A stretch of DNA of 64,000 nt from Streptomyces finlayi (GTDB lineage Bacteria; Actinomycetota; Actinomycetes; Streptomycetales; Streptomycetaceae). The stretch lies in assembly GCF_014216315.1 (NCBI RefSeq), contig NZ_CP045702.1:2480001-2544000 (forward strand). The letters are read 5' to 3'. Shown piece after piece: positions 41,525 through 48,416 of this stretch. The stretch's first letter is position 1, and each line of letters opens with the position of its first letter. The notes under the pieces were generated by a model, which was not told the origin of the DNA, did no database searches, and saw nothing but the letters and a program-made list of their open reading frames with translations. The position numbers and the translations under genes are program-made.

Positions 41525-43066
41525 CCAATGCCGTTCGGTTAGGGGTTCGGTCAGCGGCGCAAACTCTCGGCGTTTCGGCTGGTGATACGGGTGCAGCCCC
41601 TGTAGTGGTTCTCGGGTCCGCCAAGACTCGTGTTCCTCCACAAGGGCTGCAGTGTCTGATTCTGTCATTACGCATGCCCCCGGTGTCTTTGCCGTGGGGC
41701 ACTTGGGCGAGTTGACCCAGGTTGTCCCGTTCGATCTCGTCGACGAGGCACTCGCATCCGCAGGTGGTCTGCAGCAGCGGGTTCGACGGCTGCCGTCGCG
41801 GGTGGTGGTCTACCTCCTGCTCGCAGGCGCACTGTTCACCGGGCTCGGCTGGACCGGGATCTGGTCCCGGCTGACCGCCTCACTGCCCGCGCCGCTGCCC
41901 GTGCCAGCGGGTTCATCGATCACGGCCGCGATGCGACGGGTCGGCCCCAAACCATTGAAAGCACTGTTCGACCTGGTCAAAGGCCCCGCAGCGGTGACCG
42001 CGACACAGACGACACGGTTCGCGGGCAGGCTGGTCGTCGCGATCGACGGAACCCAGCTCGCCCTGCCGGACACACCCGCGAACCTCGCGGTGTTCCCCAA
42101 GGCGAAGGCAGGACAGAACGGGCCGTCCGGATACCCGATGCTGCGCCTGGTCACGCTGGTGGCCTGCGGGACCCGAACCCTCATGGACGCCGTCTTCGGC
42201 ACCGACGCGACCGGCGAGCTGACCTACGCCCGAGACCTGATCACCACCGCGGGCACGACCGGAGCACTACGGCCCGGGACGCTGCTTCTGGGTGACCGGA
42301 ACTTCTCAGCCACCGCCTTCGTGCGCACGGTCGCGTCCACGGGCGCGGACTTCCTCATCCGCGCCAAGACCCACAGCACCGCGCTCAAGCTGCCGATCCT
42401 GCGTCGTCTGCCCGACGGAACGTTCCTGTCCCGCATAGGCGAAGTCACCGTCCGCGTCATCGACGCCACCATCACCCTCGCCCCCACCGACGGCGCCGAC
42501 AAGCGTCCCGCCACCCACAGCACCTACCGGCTCGTCACCAGTCTGCTCGACCCCGACGAGGCACCCGCCACCGCTCTGGTCAGGCTCTACCGCGAACGCT
42601 GGGAGATCGAGACCAGCTACTGCGAGCTGAAATCGACCATCCTCGGCGGCAGAGTCCTGCGCGGCCGCTACCCGGCAGCCGTCACCCAGGAAACCTGGGC
42701 GCTTCTGGTCGCCTACCAGGCACTACGCACCGCGATGAGCGACGCCGTCCTGCACCGGCCCAACATCGACCCCGACCGCACCGCATTCACCATCGCGCTG
42801 AACACGGCACGTGACCAGATCATCCGTGCCGCCGGCATCATCCCCCACACCAGGATCGACCTCGTCGGCCGGATCGGCACCGCCATACTCAACGGCCTCC
42901 TACCCGCCCGCCGAGACCGGTCCCGGCCCCGCGTGAAGAAACGAGCGATCAGCTCCAAGTACCGCGCCGTCGGCCGCAACATCGACCACCGCACCCACAG
43001 GACCACCGTCCACATCGAGATCAACGCATTGCCAAGCCCACCGGACGGCTAACCGAACGGCATTGG
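41525..43066 (+). mobile_element. Complete IS4-family insertion sequence (1542 bp)
   Basis: 18-bp perfect terminal inverted repeats: CCAATGCCGTTCGGTTAG at 41525-41542 and its complement at 43049-43066, enclosing one intact transposase. The flanks read acctagtc on the left and acctagcg on the right, six of eight matching, compatible with a target duplication of about 8 bp that has since changed or with insertion at the CTAG edge of the fold-back element. Intact ORF and ends suggest recent arrival. Confidence 0.9.
41652..43052 (+). CDS. IS4-family transposase
   Basis: GTG 41652 encodes 466 residues. The DDE residues are in AIDGTQ and LLGDRNF, and the YREK signature is exact: Tyr-x2-Arg-x3-Glu-x6-Lys in YRERWEIETSYCELK. 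An N-terminal IS4-type domain (HLGELTQVVPFDLVDEAL) precedes the catalytic core, and the C-terminus is basic. No frameshift or truncation, so the element is probably active. Confidence 0.95.
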   Translation: MSDSVITHAPGVFAVGHLGELTQVVPFDLVDEALASAGGLQQRVRRLPSRVVVYLLLAGALFTGLGWTGIWSRLTASLPAPLPVPAGSSITAAMRRVGPKPLKALFDLVKGPAAVTATQTTRFAGRLVVAIDGTQLALPDTPANLAVFPKAKAGQNGPSGYPMLRLVTLVACGTRTLMDAVFGTDATGELTYARDLITTAGTTGALRPGTLLLGDRNFSATAFVRTVASTGADFLIRAKTHSTALKLPILRRLPDGTFLSRIGEVTVRVIDATITLAPTDGADKRPATHSTYRLVTSLLDPDEAPATALVRLYRERWEIETSYCELKSTILGGRVLRGRYPAAVTQETWALLVAYQALRTAMSDAVLHRPNIDPDRTAFTIALNTARDQIIRAAGIIPHTRIDLVGRIGTAILNGLLPARRDRSRPRVKKRAISSKYRAVGRNIDHRTHRTTVHIEINALPSPPDG

Positions 43067-43072
43067 ACCTAG

Positions 43073-43154
43073 CGGCTGTCGCCGGCGGGATGGGTGCGGG
43101 GAGGCGGATACCCGGGTAGAGCGCGGCGTAGAAGACGGTGAGCAGCACGGCCAC
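43073..43154 (-). pseudogene. Possible remnant of a membrane-protein gene cut by the IS
   Basis: On the minus strand a frame from GTG 43154 (VAVLLTVFYAALYPGIRLPAPIP) has strong third-position G/C and a hydrophobic N-terminus, and runs without a stop straight into the IS end. It may be the start of a gene interrupted by insertion. A competing frame ends at the CTAG itself but has poorer codon bias. Low certainty. Confidence 0.3.
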
Positions 43155-43264
43155 CGTGGAACCGGTACGCCCCGCGCCCCGTCCGGCCCCGACGCGACCA
43201 AGGCGTGCTCATATGGCTAGAGTCATGTGCTTGTTCGAATCCGGGGACTGCGGAGGGGGAGGGC

Positions 43265-43726
43265 GTGTATACGCAACTCAGGGCAACTGCCACGGAGTTG
43301 GCCAATGTCCTGTGGCGGGAGCACACCGTGTACCGCGAACGGGGCGGGGGTTTCGTCATTCGTGGTGAGCACGTGCAGCGCTGGATCAGTCTCGCGCCCA
43401 CCGGGGGCCGCAACGAGGCCCTCGTCCGGGTCGGCCGCATCCTCGAAGGGGGAACGACCGCACCGGCACGCTCCGAGCAGATCGTGAGCCTGGACGCCGC
43501 TACGGGCGAACTGGCGGCGACCTGCCGCAGGTTGCTGGCCGACGCCGCTGCCGAGCCGAGCCGGCCGGTACGGGACCGGGCCACCGGGTCCGACCCGGGC
43601 GGAAGCAAGTGGCGCAGGCCACGGAAACCCCGGCGGACGAGGCACACCAGCTTCACTTCCTGGGTCGTCATCGTCTGCATCGCCGGCGTCGTGGGCGTCT
43701 TCGCCTTCGCCTCCACGACCCACTAG
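43265..43726 (+). CDS. Tail-anchored small protein, unknown function
   Basis: GTG 43265, five bases after ggagggggaggg, gives 153 residues (VYTQLRATATELANVLWREHTVYRERG). The N-terminal 90 residues are soluble and hydrophilic; a very basic stretch (KWRRPRKPRRTRHTS) precedes a single C-terminal helix (WVVIVCIAGVVGVFAFAS), a tail-anchor arrangement with the N-terminus inside. I recognise no family. It is the first intact gene after the IS. Confidence 0.65.
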   Translation: MYTQLRATATELANVLWREHTVYRERGGGFVIRGEHVQRWISLAPTGGRNEALVRVGRILEGGTTAPARSEQIVSLDAATGELAATCRRLLADAAAEPSRPVRDRATGSDPGGSKWRRPRKPRRTRHTSFTSWVVIVCIAGVVGVFAFASTTH

Positions 43727-43764
43727 ACAGGGCTCCCCGCTCCCGCCCGGGGCAGCCGGCTCCG

Positions 43765-44202
43765 TCAGACCACGCAGAACTCGTGGCCCTCCGGGTCCGC
43801 CATCTCGACGTGGTCGAGCCTGCCCCGCATCTCGTGCTCGCGAAGCACTGTCGCCCCTGCGGCCGTCAGCCGCTCGACCGCGGCGACCACGCGCGGCCCG
43901 CGCACCTCCCACGGCGTCTCACGGCCGCCTCCGGCCTGCACGTCCAGGTGCAGGCGGTTCTTCACCATCTTCGCCTCCGGCACCTTCAGGAAGGAGATGC
44001 CGGGGCCCGCCCCGTCCGGGTCGATCAGATACGCCCCGTCGTCCCATTCGTCTTCCGGGACCTCGTGGTGGGCGAACCAGGCGTTCCAGTCGGCGAACCC
44101 CGCGGGTGGGGGCTTCTCGACGTAACCCAGCGCCAGCGCCCAGAACCTGGCCAGCTCGGCCGGGCGGGCGCAATCGATCGTCAGGCTCCACTTGGTCGAC
44201 AC
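43765..44202 (-). CDS. VOC/glyoxalase-like protein
   Basis: GTG 44202 with ggagga at the right distance; 145 residues. Vicinal-oxygen-chelate fold with paired beta-alpha-beta-beta-beta modules: KWSLTIDCARPAELARFWALALGY at the N-terminus and MADPEGHEFCVV at the C-terminus, where Glu and His can bind metal. The family includes bleomycin-resistance, glyoxalase and dioxygenase proteins; substrate unknown. Confidence 0.88.
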   Translation of the reverse strand: MSTKWSLTIDCARPAELARFWALALGYVEKPPPAGFADWNAWFAHHEVPEDEWDDGAYLIDPDGAGPGISFLKVPEAKMVKNRLHLDVQAGGGRETPWEVRGPRVVAAVERLTAAGATVLREHEMRGRLDHVEMADPEGHEFCVV

Positions 44203-44255
44203 CGTTCTCCTCCTCCGGGGGCTGACCAGGAAGGGTGTCACACCACGGTACGACG

Positions 44256-44287
44256 GCGCCCCCGGCCGGAAGTCCGGCCGGGGGCGC
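44256..44287 (-). terminator. Perfect 14-bp stem terminator after PG_binding_4 gene
   Basis: gcgcccccggccgg (44256-44269) pairs with ccggccgggggcgc (44274-44287) around aagt; flanking gtacga/tcgtac could lengthen the stem. Confidence 0.9.
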
Positions 44288-44311
44288 TCGTACGGTGTCG
44301 CGTCGGGCAGG

Positions 44312-46435
44312 TCAGCCGGTGCCGTTCAGATCGATCGTGACGGTCCGCTCGGCTGCCGTCCTGCCGGCCAGGGCGGTCTTCATGGCCTGTGCCACGTCGT
44401 CCGGTCCGACCTGGTGCTTCTGCCCGTCGCCCTTGACGGCCATGACGCCGTCGAAGACTCCGTCGAGCAGGGTGTCGATCGCCTGCTTGTCGTAGTAGTC
44501 GACCAGTCGGCCGTCGACCGCCTTCATCGACAGGATCTGCGGCAGGGACCGCGCCGGGCCGAACTGGATCTGCTTGGGTCCGGCCTTGATCGTGATGAGA
44601 CCGGACATCGCGGGCCGGGCGAACTCCTTCATCGCCCGGTCCAGTTCGGCCTGGGTGATGCTGGGCTCACGGCTGGCGACCGGCAGTTCGACGACGCCCG
44701 CGGTACCGGTCTGGACCTGGGCGCGGTAGGCGTCACGCACGGAGATCAGCGACTGGTTGACGTCCAGCGCCTTACCCGTCTTGCCGGGGACCGCGACTGC
44801 CTTGTTCGGCTCGAACCTGATCGTGCCGTCCTGGGCCGTACCGGAGATTCCCGCCAGGTCGGTCAGCGCGACTCCGAGCTTCTCCTCGTCGACGGGGATG
44901 ACCGGGTCGGCCGGGCGCGCGCCACCGAAGAGGGAGCCGATCACCGAGACCGGGTTGTAGTCACTGCCCGCCGCCTCGCGGACCGTCTCCTGGCTGTCCA
45001 GGGTGAGCCCGGCCTTCTGCGGGACGAGCTTCTCCGTCTTGCCGTCCACGGACAGCTGGAGGGGCGCTGTGGCCCGCTCACCGAGAGCCGCCTCCAGCTT
45101 GGTGACCGCCTCCTCCTTGGTCCCGCCGCCGATGTCGACGCCGAGGACCGTGGTGCCCTTGGGTACCTCGGAGTGGTTCAGCAGCAGGCCCGCGCCGTAC
45201 GCGACACCGGCCAGGACGAGGACGCCCGCGCCGAGCAGGGCCAGCTTGGAGCGGCCCTTCTTCGCCGGCACGGCCTTCGGGGCGGGGCGGGGCGCGGGAG
45301 CCGGCGACACCGCGCCGGGGCCTCCCGGGCCGCTGCCCATGGCCGCGTCGGACCGTGCGCCGGGCCCGCCGGGGCCGGGCGGGAACGGCGAACGGGCGTC
45401 CGTCGGAACGACCGGAATGCCGCTGGTCAGCGTGTCACCGGAGACGTGGCCGCCGGGTCCGGGCTCGGGGGCCGGCGGCTGCGGCGTCAGGATCGCCGTG
45501 TCGTCGGACATCCGCGGCGGTACACCGCCGGGACCGGACGGGAACGACGGGCGGACGCCCCCAGGACCCCCAGGACCACCGGGACCACCCGGTCCGGGGC
45601 CCATGCCGTGGACTCCGTCGAGGTTGGGCGTGAGGGACGAGGTGCCGCTGACGGGGCCGGCGGTGGGGCCGGCGGGACCCGGCGTGCGTACGCCGGGGCC
45701 GGACATGAACCCCGGACCGCCAGGAGCACCGTGGCCACCAGGAGCACCGTGGCCACCAGGACCACCCGGGCCACCAGGACCGCCCGTGCCGCCCGGCGCC
45801 TCGGCGCCGAGCCCGTCGAGTGCGCTGCCGCCGGGACGCGGCGCGCCCTGGTCGGTCCCGCGCTGGGGGGCGTCCGAGAAGTACGGCAGGTCCGCGCGGG
45901 GCGGATTCGGCGCCTGACCGGAGCCCTCGGCGGGTGCGCCGGTGGAGGCCGCCACCGAGGTGGTGGCCGGTGCCTTGCGCGGAGCGAACCAGTCGCTGCC
46001 GCTCTTCTCCCTGGCCGGTCTGTCGGCGGGCGGCTCGGCGCCGCCGTCGCGTCCGTCGCCACTCGCGGCGCTCCCGGCGCCGTTGGCGGCGGAGGCGGAC
46101 GGCGCCGGCGCACCGGGGCGCGGCGTGCCGCCTGTGCGTTCGGCGTCAGGACGGCCGCCGGACGCCTCAACGTCACCCATCGGCGTACGCATCACGACGG
46201 GCGGGATCGGACGCGAACCGGGGATGTTGATCCGGATGCGCGTCGTCAGCGTCGTCTCTGTTCTGGGCTCCACGGGCCGCGCCGGATCCGCAGGCTCCGG
46301 AGTCGCCTCCGGAGCGTCCTGCGACGGGTGCGGCGACGGATGCCGGCGGGACCCGTACGGCGGCGTGCCCGACGGATACGCGGCTCCGCCGCGACCCTGG
46401 GGCCCGGAGGACGAACTGTCAGTTTCACGACTCAA
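44312..46435 (-). CDS. Membrane-anchored PG_binding_4 protein with collagen-like region
   Basis: A 707-residue protein from ATG 46435. Residues 1-395 are a Gly/Pro/Ala-rich cytoplasmic region with Gly-Gly-Pro and Gly-X-Y runs at about 215-242, 280-293 and 353-374. A helix (SKLALLGAGVLVLAGVAYGAGLLL, 396-419) precedes extracellular repeats of PG_binding_4-type modules (KEEAVTKLEAALGE, QTVREAAGSDYNPVSVIGSLFGG, LISVRDAYRAQVQTG), as in YoaR/VanW-type wall proteins but without a VanW domain. The likely role is peptidoglycan attachment with an internal disordered tail. The promoter probably lies in the 175-base gap above, which has a tatggt -10 candidate. Confidence 0.85.
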   Translation of the reverse strand: MSRETDSSSSGPQGRGGAAYPSGTPPYGSRRHPSPHPSQDAPEATPEPADPARPVEPRTETTLTTRIRINIPGSRPIPPVVMRTPMGDVEASGGRPDAERTGGTPRPGAPAPSASAANGAGSAASGDGRDGGAEPPADRPAREKSGSDWFAPRKAPATTSVAASTGAPAEGSGQAPNPPRADLPYFSDAPQRGTDQGAPRPGGSALDGLGAEAPGGTGGPGGPGGPGGHGAPGGHGAPGGPGFMSGPGVRTPGPAGPTAGPVSGTSSLTPNLDGVHGMGPGPGGPGGPGGPGGVRPSFPSGPGGVPPRMSDDTAILTPQPPAPEPGPGGHVSGDTLTSGIPVVPTDARSPFPPGPGGPGARSDAAMGSGPGGPGAVSPAPAPRPAPKAVPAKKGRSKLALLGAGVLVLAGVAYGAGLLLNHSEVPKGTTVLGVDIGGGTKEEAVTKLEAALGERATAPLQLSVDGKTEKLVPQKAGLTLDSQETVREAAGSDYNPVSVIGSLFGGARPADPVIPVDEEKLGVALTDLAGISGTAQDGTIRFEPNKAVAVPGKTGKALDVNQSLISVRDAYRAQVQTGTAGVVELPVASREPSITQAELDRAMKEFARPAMSGLITIKAGPKQIQFGPARSLPQILSMKAVDGRLVDYYDKQAIDTLLDGVFDGVMAVKGDGQKHQVGPDDVAQAMKTALAGRTAAERTVTIDLNGTG

Positions 46436-46610
46436 AGCAGGTTCTCCCGATTGGCTCCGCCGCCCGTACTTCCCCCATGCCGCAGGCCAGGGGACGGCTC
46501 GGCGCGCGCACCACCATACTGGCCGACGCCACCGGACACTCCGCCACCGGGGGAAACCTCCACCTCGGCATCACACCTGCGGGGGTCGTAGAGGTATCGG
46601 ACACAGCACA

Positions 46611-47069
46611 TCAGGGGCCGGGGCGACCGGTGTTGGCGGCTGATCGAGGTAGTCGCGACGTGGTGGCGCACATCACAGCGACAACCATCCCGCCGAGCAG
46701 GAAAAGTGCCAGGCCGAGTTCGTCGCCGTAGACGTAGTCGCCCTCGGGGCGGCCGCTGAGCAGGAGAACCACCGCGATGAGCCAGCCCGCCGCGGGGGCC
46801 AGCGCGCCGAGCTGCGTCCCGACCAGTACGCGGCCGCCGTAGAAGAGTCCGGCGCAGGAGGCCAGGGCGATCAGCAAACCGCCGGGGAACCAGGCCGCTT
46901 GGACGAGAGTGCCCGCGAGTGCGACGAGGGCGCCGAGGACCGCGAGGCCGGTGTAACCGGCGATCCGGGCGGGGTTGGGAGGCGCCGTGAGTCCCGTGGG
47001 CGCGGGACTCCTGGGCGGTGCGTCGCCACGCGGGGCCTGGGAGGAGGCGCGGGGGCGCCGGCCGCTCAT
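46611..47069 (-). CDS. DUF6113 membrane protein
   Basis: ATG 47069 overlaps the mshB stop by 4 bases (ATGA), so it is translated with mshB. The 152-residue product has a disordered basic N-terminus and four hydrophobic helices (YTGLAVLGALVALAGTLVQ, GGLLIALASCAGLFYGG, ALAPAAGWLIAVVLLL, LGLALFLLGGMVVAVMC). Corresponds to DUF6113, the membrane protein encoded beside mshB in actinobacteria (Rv1171-like). Function unknown. Confidence 0.87.
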   Translation of the reverse strand: MSGRRPRASSQAPRGDAPPRSPAPTGLTAPPNPARIAGYTGLAVLGALVALAGTLVQAAWFPGGLLIALASCAGLFYGGRVLVGTQLGALAPAAGWLIAVVLLLSGRPEGDYVYGDELGLALFLLGGMVVAVMCATTSRLPRSAANTGRPGP

Positions 47070-47983
47070 GCCCGCGCCCCCGGGGCGCCGGCCGGTGCCG
47101 CGAGACCGGCGAAGAGGTCGTGTTCGCGCCCGTCGTCGTCGGGTGCCGCCGTGCCGCGGACCAACTGGTAGAACTCGTCGGCGAGAACGGGCTGCCCGAG
47201 GCCGTTCGAAAGGGCGAAGAAGGGGCCGGCCAACGCGATCTGGGTGGCGTGGGCCCGCATCGCGGCGGCCTTCGCGTCGGCGACGTCCGAGCCGTCGATC
47301 TCGGCTGTGACCATGGACTCGTCGCACACACCGGGCACGTCGTCGATGGCCGCGATCCCCGGGAAGACATCGGGGGCCTCGGCCCGCAGCCGGGCGAAGC
47401 CCTCCTCCACCACGGGGCGCGGCACGCGGTTCCAGTAGATCTTCGCGATCGTGTGCGGGGCGCCGGCCGCCGGGTGGTACGCGGGGTCGGCGGCCAGGTC
47501 CGCGGCCCGCATCGCGACCCGGTGGGCCTGGATGTGGTCGGGGTGCCCGTAGCCGCCGTCGGGGTCGTACGTGACGAGGACCTGGGGGCGCACCGAGCGG
47601 ATCACCTCGACGAGGTGTGTGGCGGCCTCGTCCACCGGGGTGCCCCAGAAGGCTCCCGGGCGGTGATTCTGCTCGGTGCCCATCATCCCGGAGTCGCGGT
47701 ACCGGCCGGGGCCGCCCAGGAAGCGGTGGTCGGTGACGCCGAGCGCCCGCATCGCGGCGGCGAGTTCACCGATGCGATGGGTGCCCAGGGTGTCGTCCCG
47801 GCCGGCCACGAGGTGGGCGAGGGCCGGTGGGATGACCTCGCCCTCCTCGCCGAGTGTGCACGTCACCAGGGTGACGTGGGCCCCCTCGGCCGCGTACCTG
47901 GCCATGGTGGTGCCGTTGGTGATCGACTCGTCGTCCGGGTGCGCGTGCACCAGGAGCAGACGGCGGGCGGGGAAGTCCTTCAT
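47066..47983 (-). CDS. mshB: Mycothiol biosynthesis deacetylase MshB
   Basis: A 305-residue PIG-L-family deacetylase from ATG 47983. The zinc site is intact: His15, Asp18 in AHPDDES and His150 in GHPDH. Features specific to MshB are TLGEEGEVIPP, FLGGPGRYRDSGMMG and CDESMVTAEI. It deacetylates GlcNAc-inositol to GlcN-inositol, the second committed step of mycothiol synthesis in the cytoplasm. The presence of mycothiol genes supports an actinobacterial host. Confidence 0.95.
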   Translation of the reverse strand: MKDFPARRLLLVHAHPDDESITNGTTMARYAAEGAHVTLVTCTLGEEGEVIPPALAHLVAGRDDTLGTHRIGELAAAMRALGVTDHRFLGGPGRYRDSGMMGTEQNHRPGAFWGTPVDEAATHLVEVIRSVRPQVLVTYDPDGGYGHPDHIQAHRVAMRAADLAADPAYHPAAGAPHTIAKIYWNRVPRPVVEEGFARLRAEAPDVFPGIAAIDDVPGVCDESMVTAEIDGSDVADAKAAAMRAHATQIALAGPFFALSNGLGQPVLADEFYQLVRGTAAPDDDGREHDLFAGLAAPAGAPGARA

Positions 47984-48031
47984 GGGACCACCCTACGAGC
48001 CGCCGACCCGGCGCACCGACGGCCCCGCGGT

Positions 48032-48226
48032 TCAGAACTTGATGCCCCCGATCATGCCCGCCACATTGGTGGTCAGGTCCGAGATGGTGGGGGCGATCGA
48101 CGAGCTGGCGAGATAGAACCCGAGCAACATGCAGACCACCGCGTGTCCACCTTTCAGTCCGGATTTCCGGATCAGCAGGAAGACGACGATCGCCAGCAGC
48201 ACCACCGCCGAAATCGAGAGTGCCAC
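48032..48226 (-). CDS. Small membrane protein
   Basis: GTG 48226 after ggaggtg encodes 64 residues: an N-terminal helix (ISAVVLLAIVVFLLI), a basic turn (RKSGLKGGH) and a second helix (AVVCMLLGFYLAS) with a polar C-terminus. Third-position G/C and an excellent ribosome-binding site support coding. Unknown function; similar small proteins occur in plasmid-transfer and chromosomal loci of streptomycetes. Divergent from the S9 peptidase. Confidence 0.8.
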   Translation of the reverse strand: MALSISAVVLLAIVVFLLIRKSGLKGGHAVVCMLLGFYLASSSIAPTISDLTTNVAGMIGGIKF

Positions 48227-48301
48227 GGCGGTTCACCTCCATCAGTACGGTCGGGACGGGCAGCACACATGGAGCCAGCAGGTTCTTACCCACCGAGCGC
48301 T

Positions 48302-48320
48302 ACGGATCATAACTATCCGT
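48302..48320. promoter_or_regulatory. Inverted repeat in the divergent promoter region
   Basis: acggat (48302-48307) and atccgt (48315-48320) are perfect inverted repeats 7 bases apart in the relatively AT-rich gap between two divergent genes, a typical operator layout. Confidence 0.4.
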
Positions 48321-48416
48321 GCCAACGCATTGTTCGGGGCACAGCAGCACGAGGGGCGCACGGACCCGGGCCGGGGAGCGCCCTGGCGCGGCGAAGTACC
48401 GTCTATGTTCAAGGCC

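Noticed and set aside
45720..45785. CRISPR-like short repeats (caccaggagcaccgtggcc)
   Set aside because: They are in-frame Gly-Pro codon repeats inside the PG_binding_4 gene, without uniform spacers.
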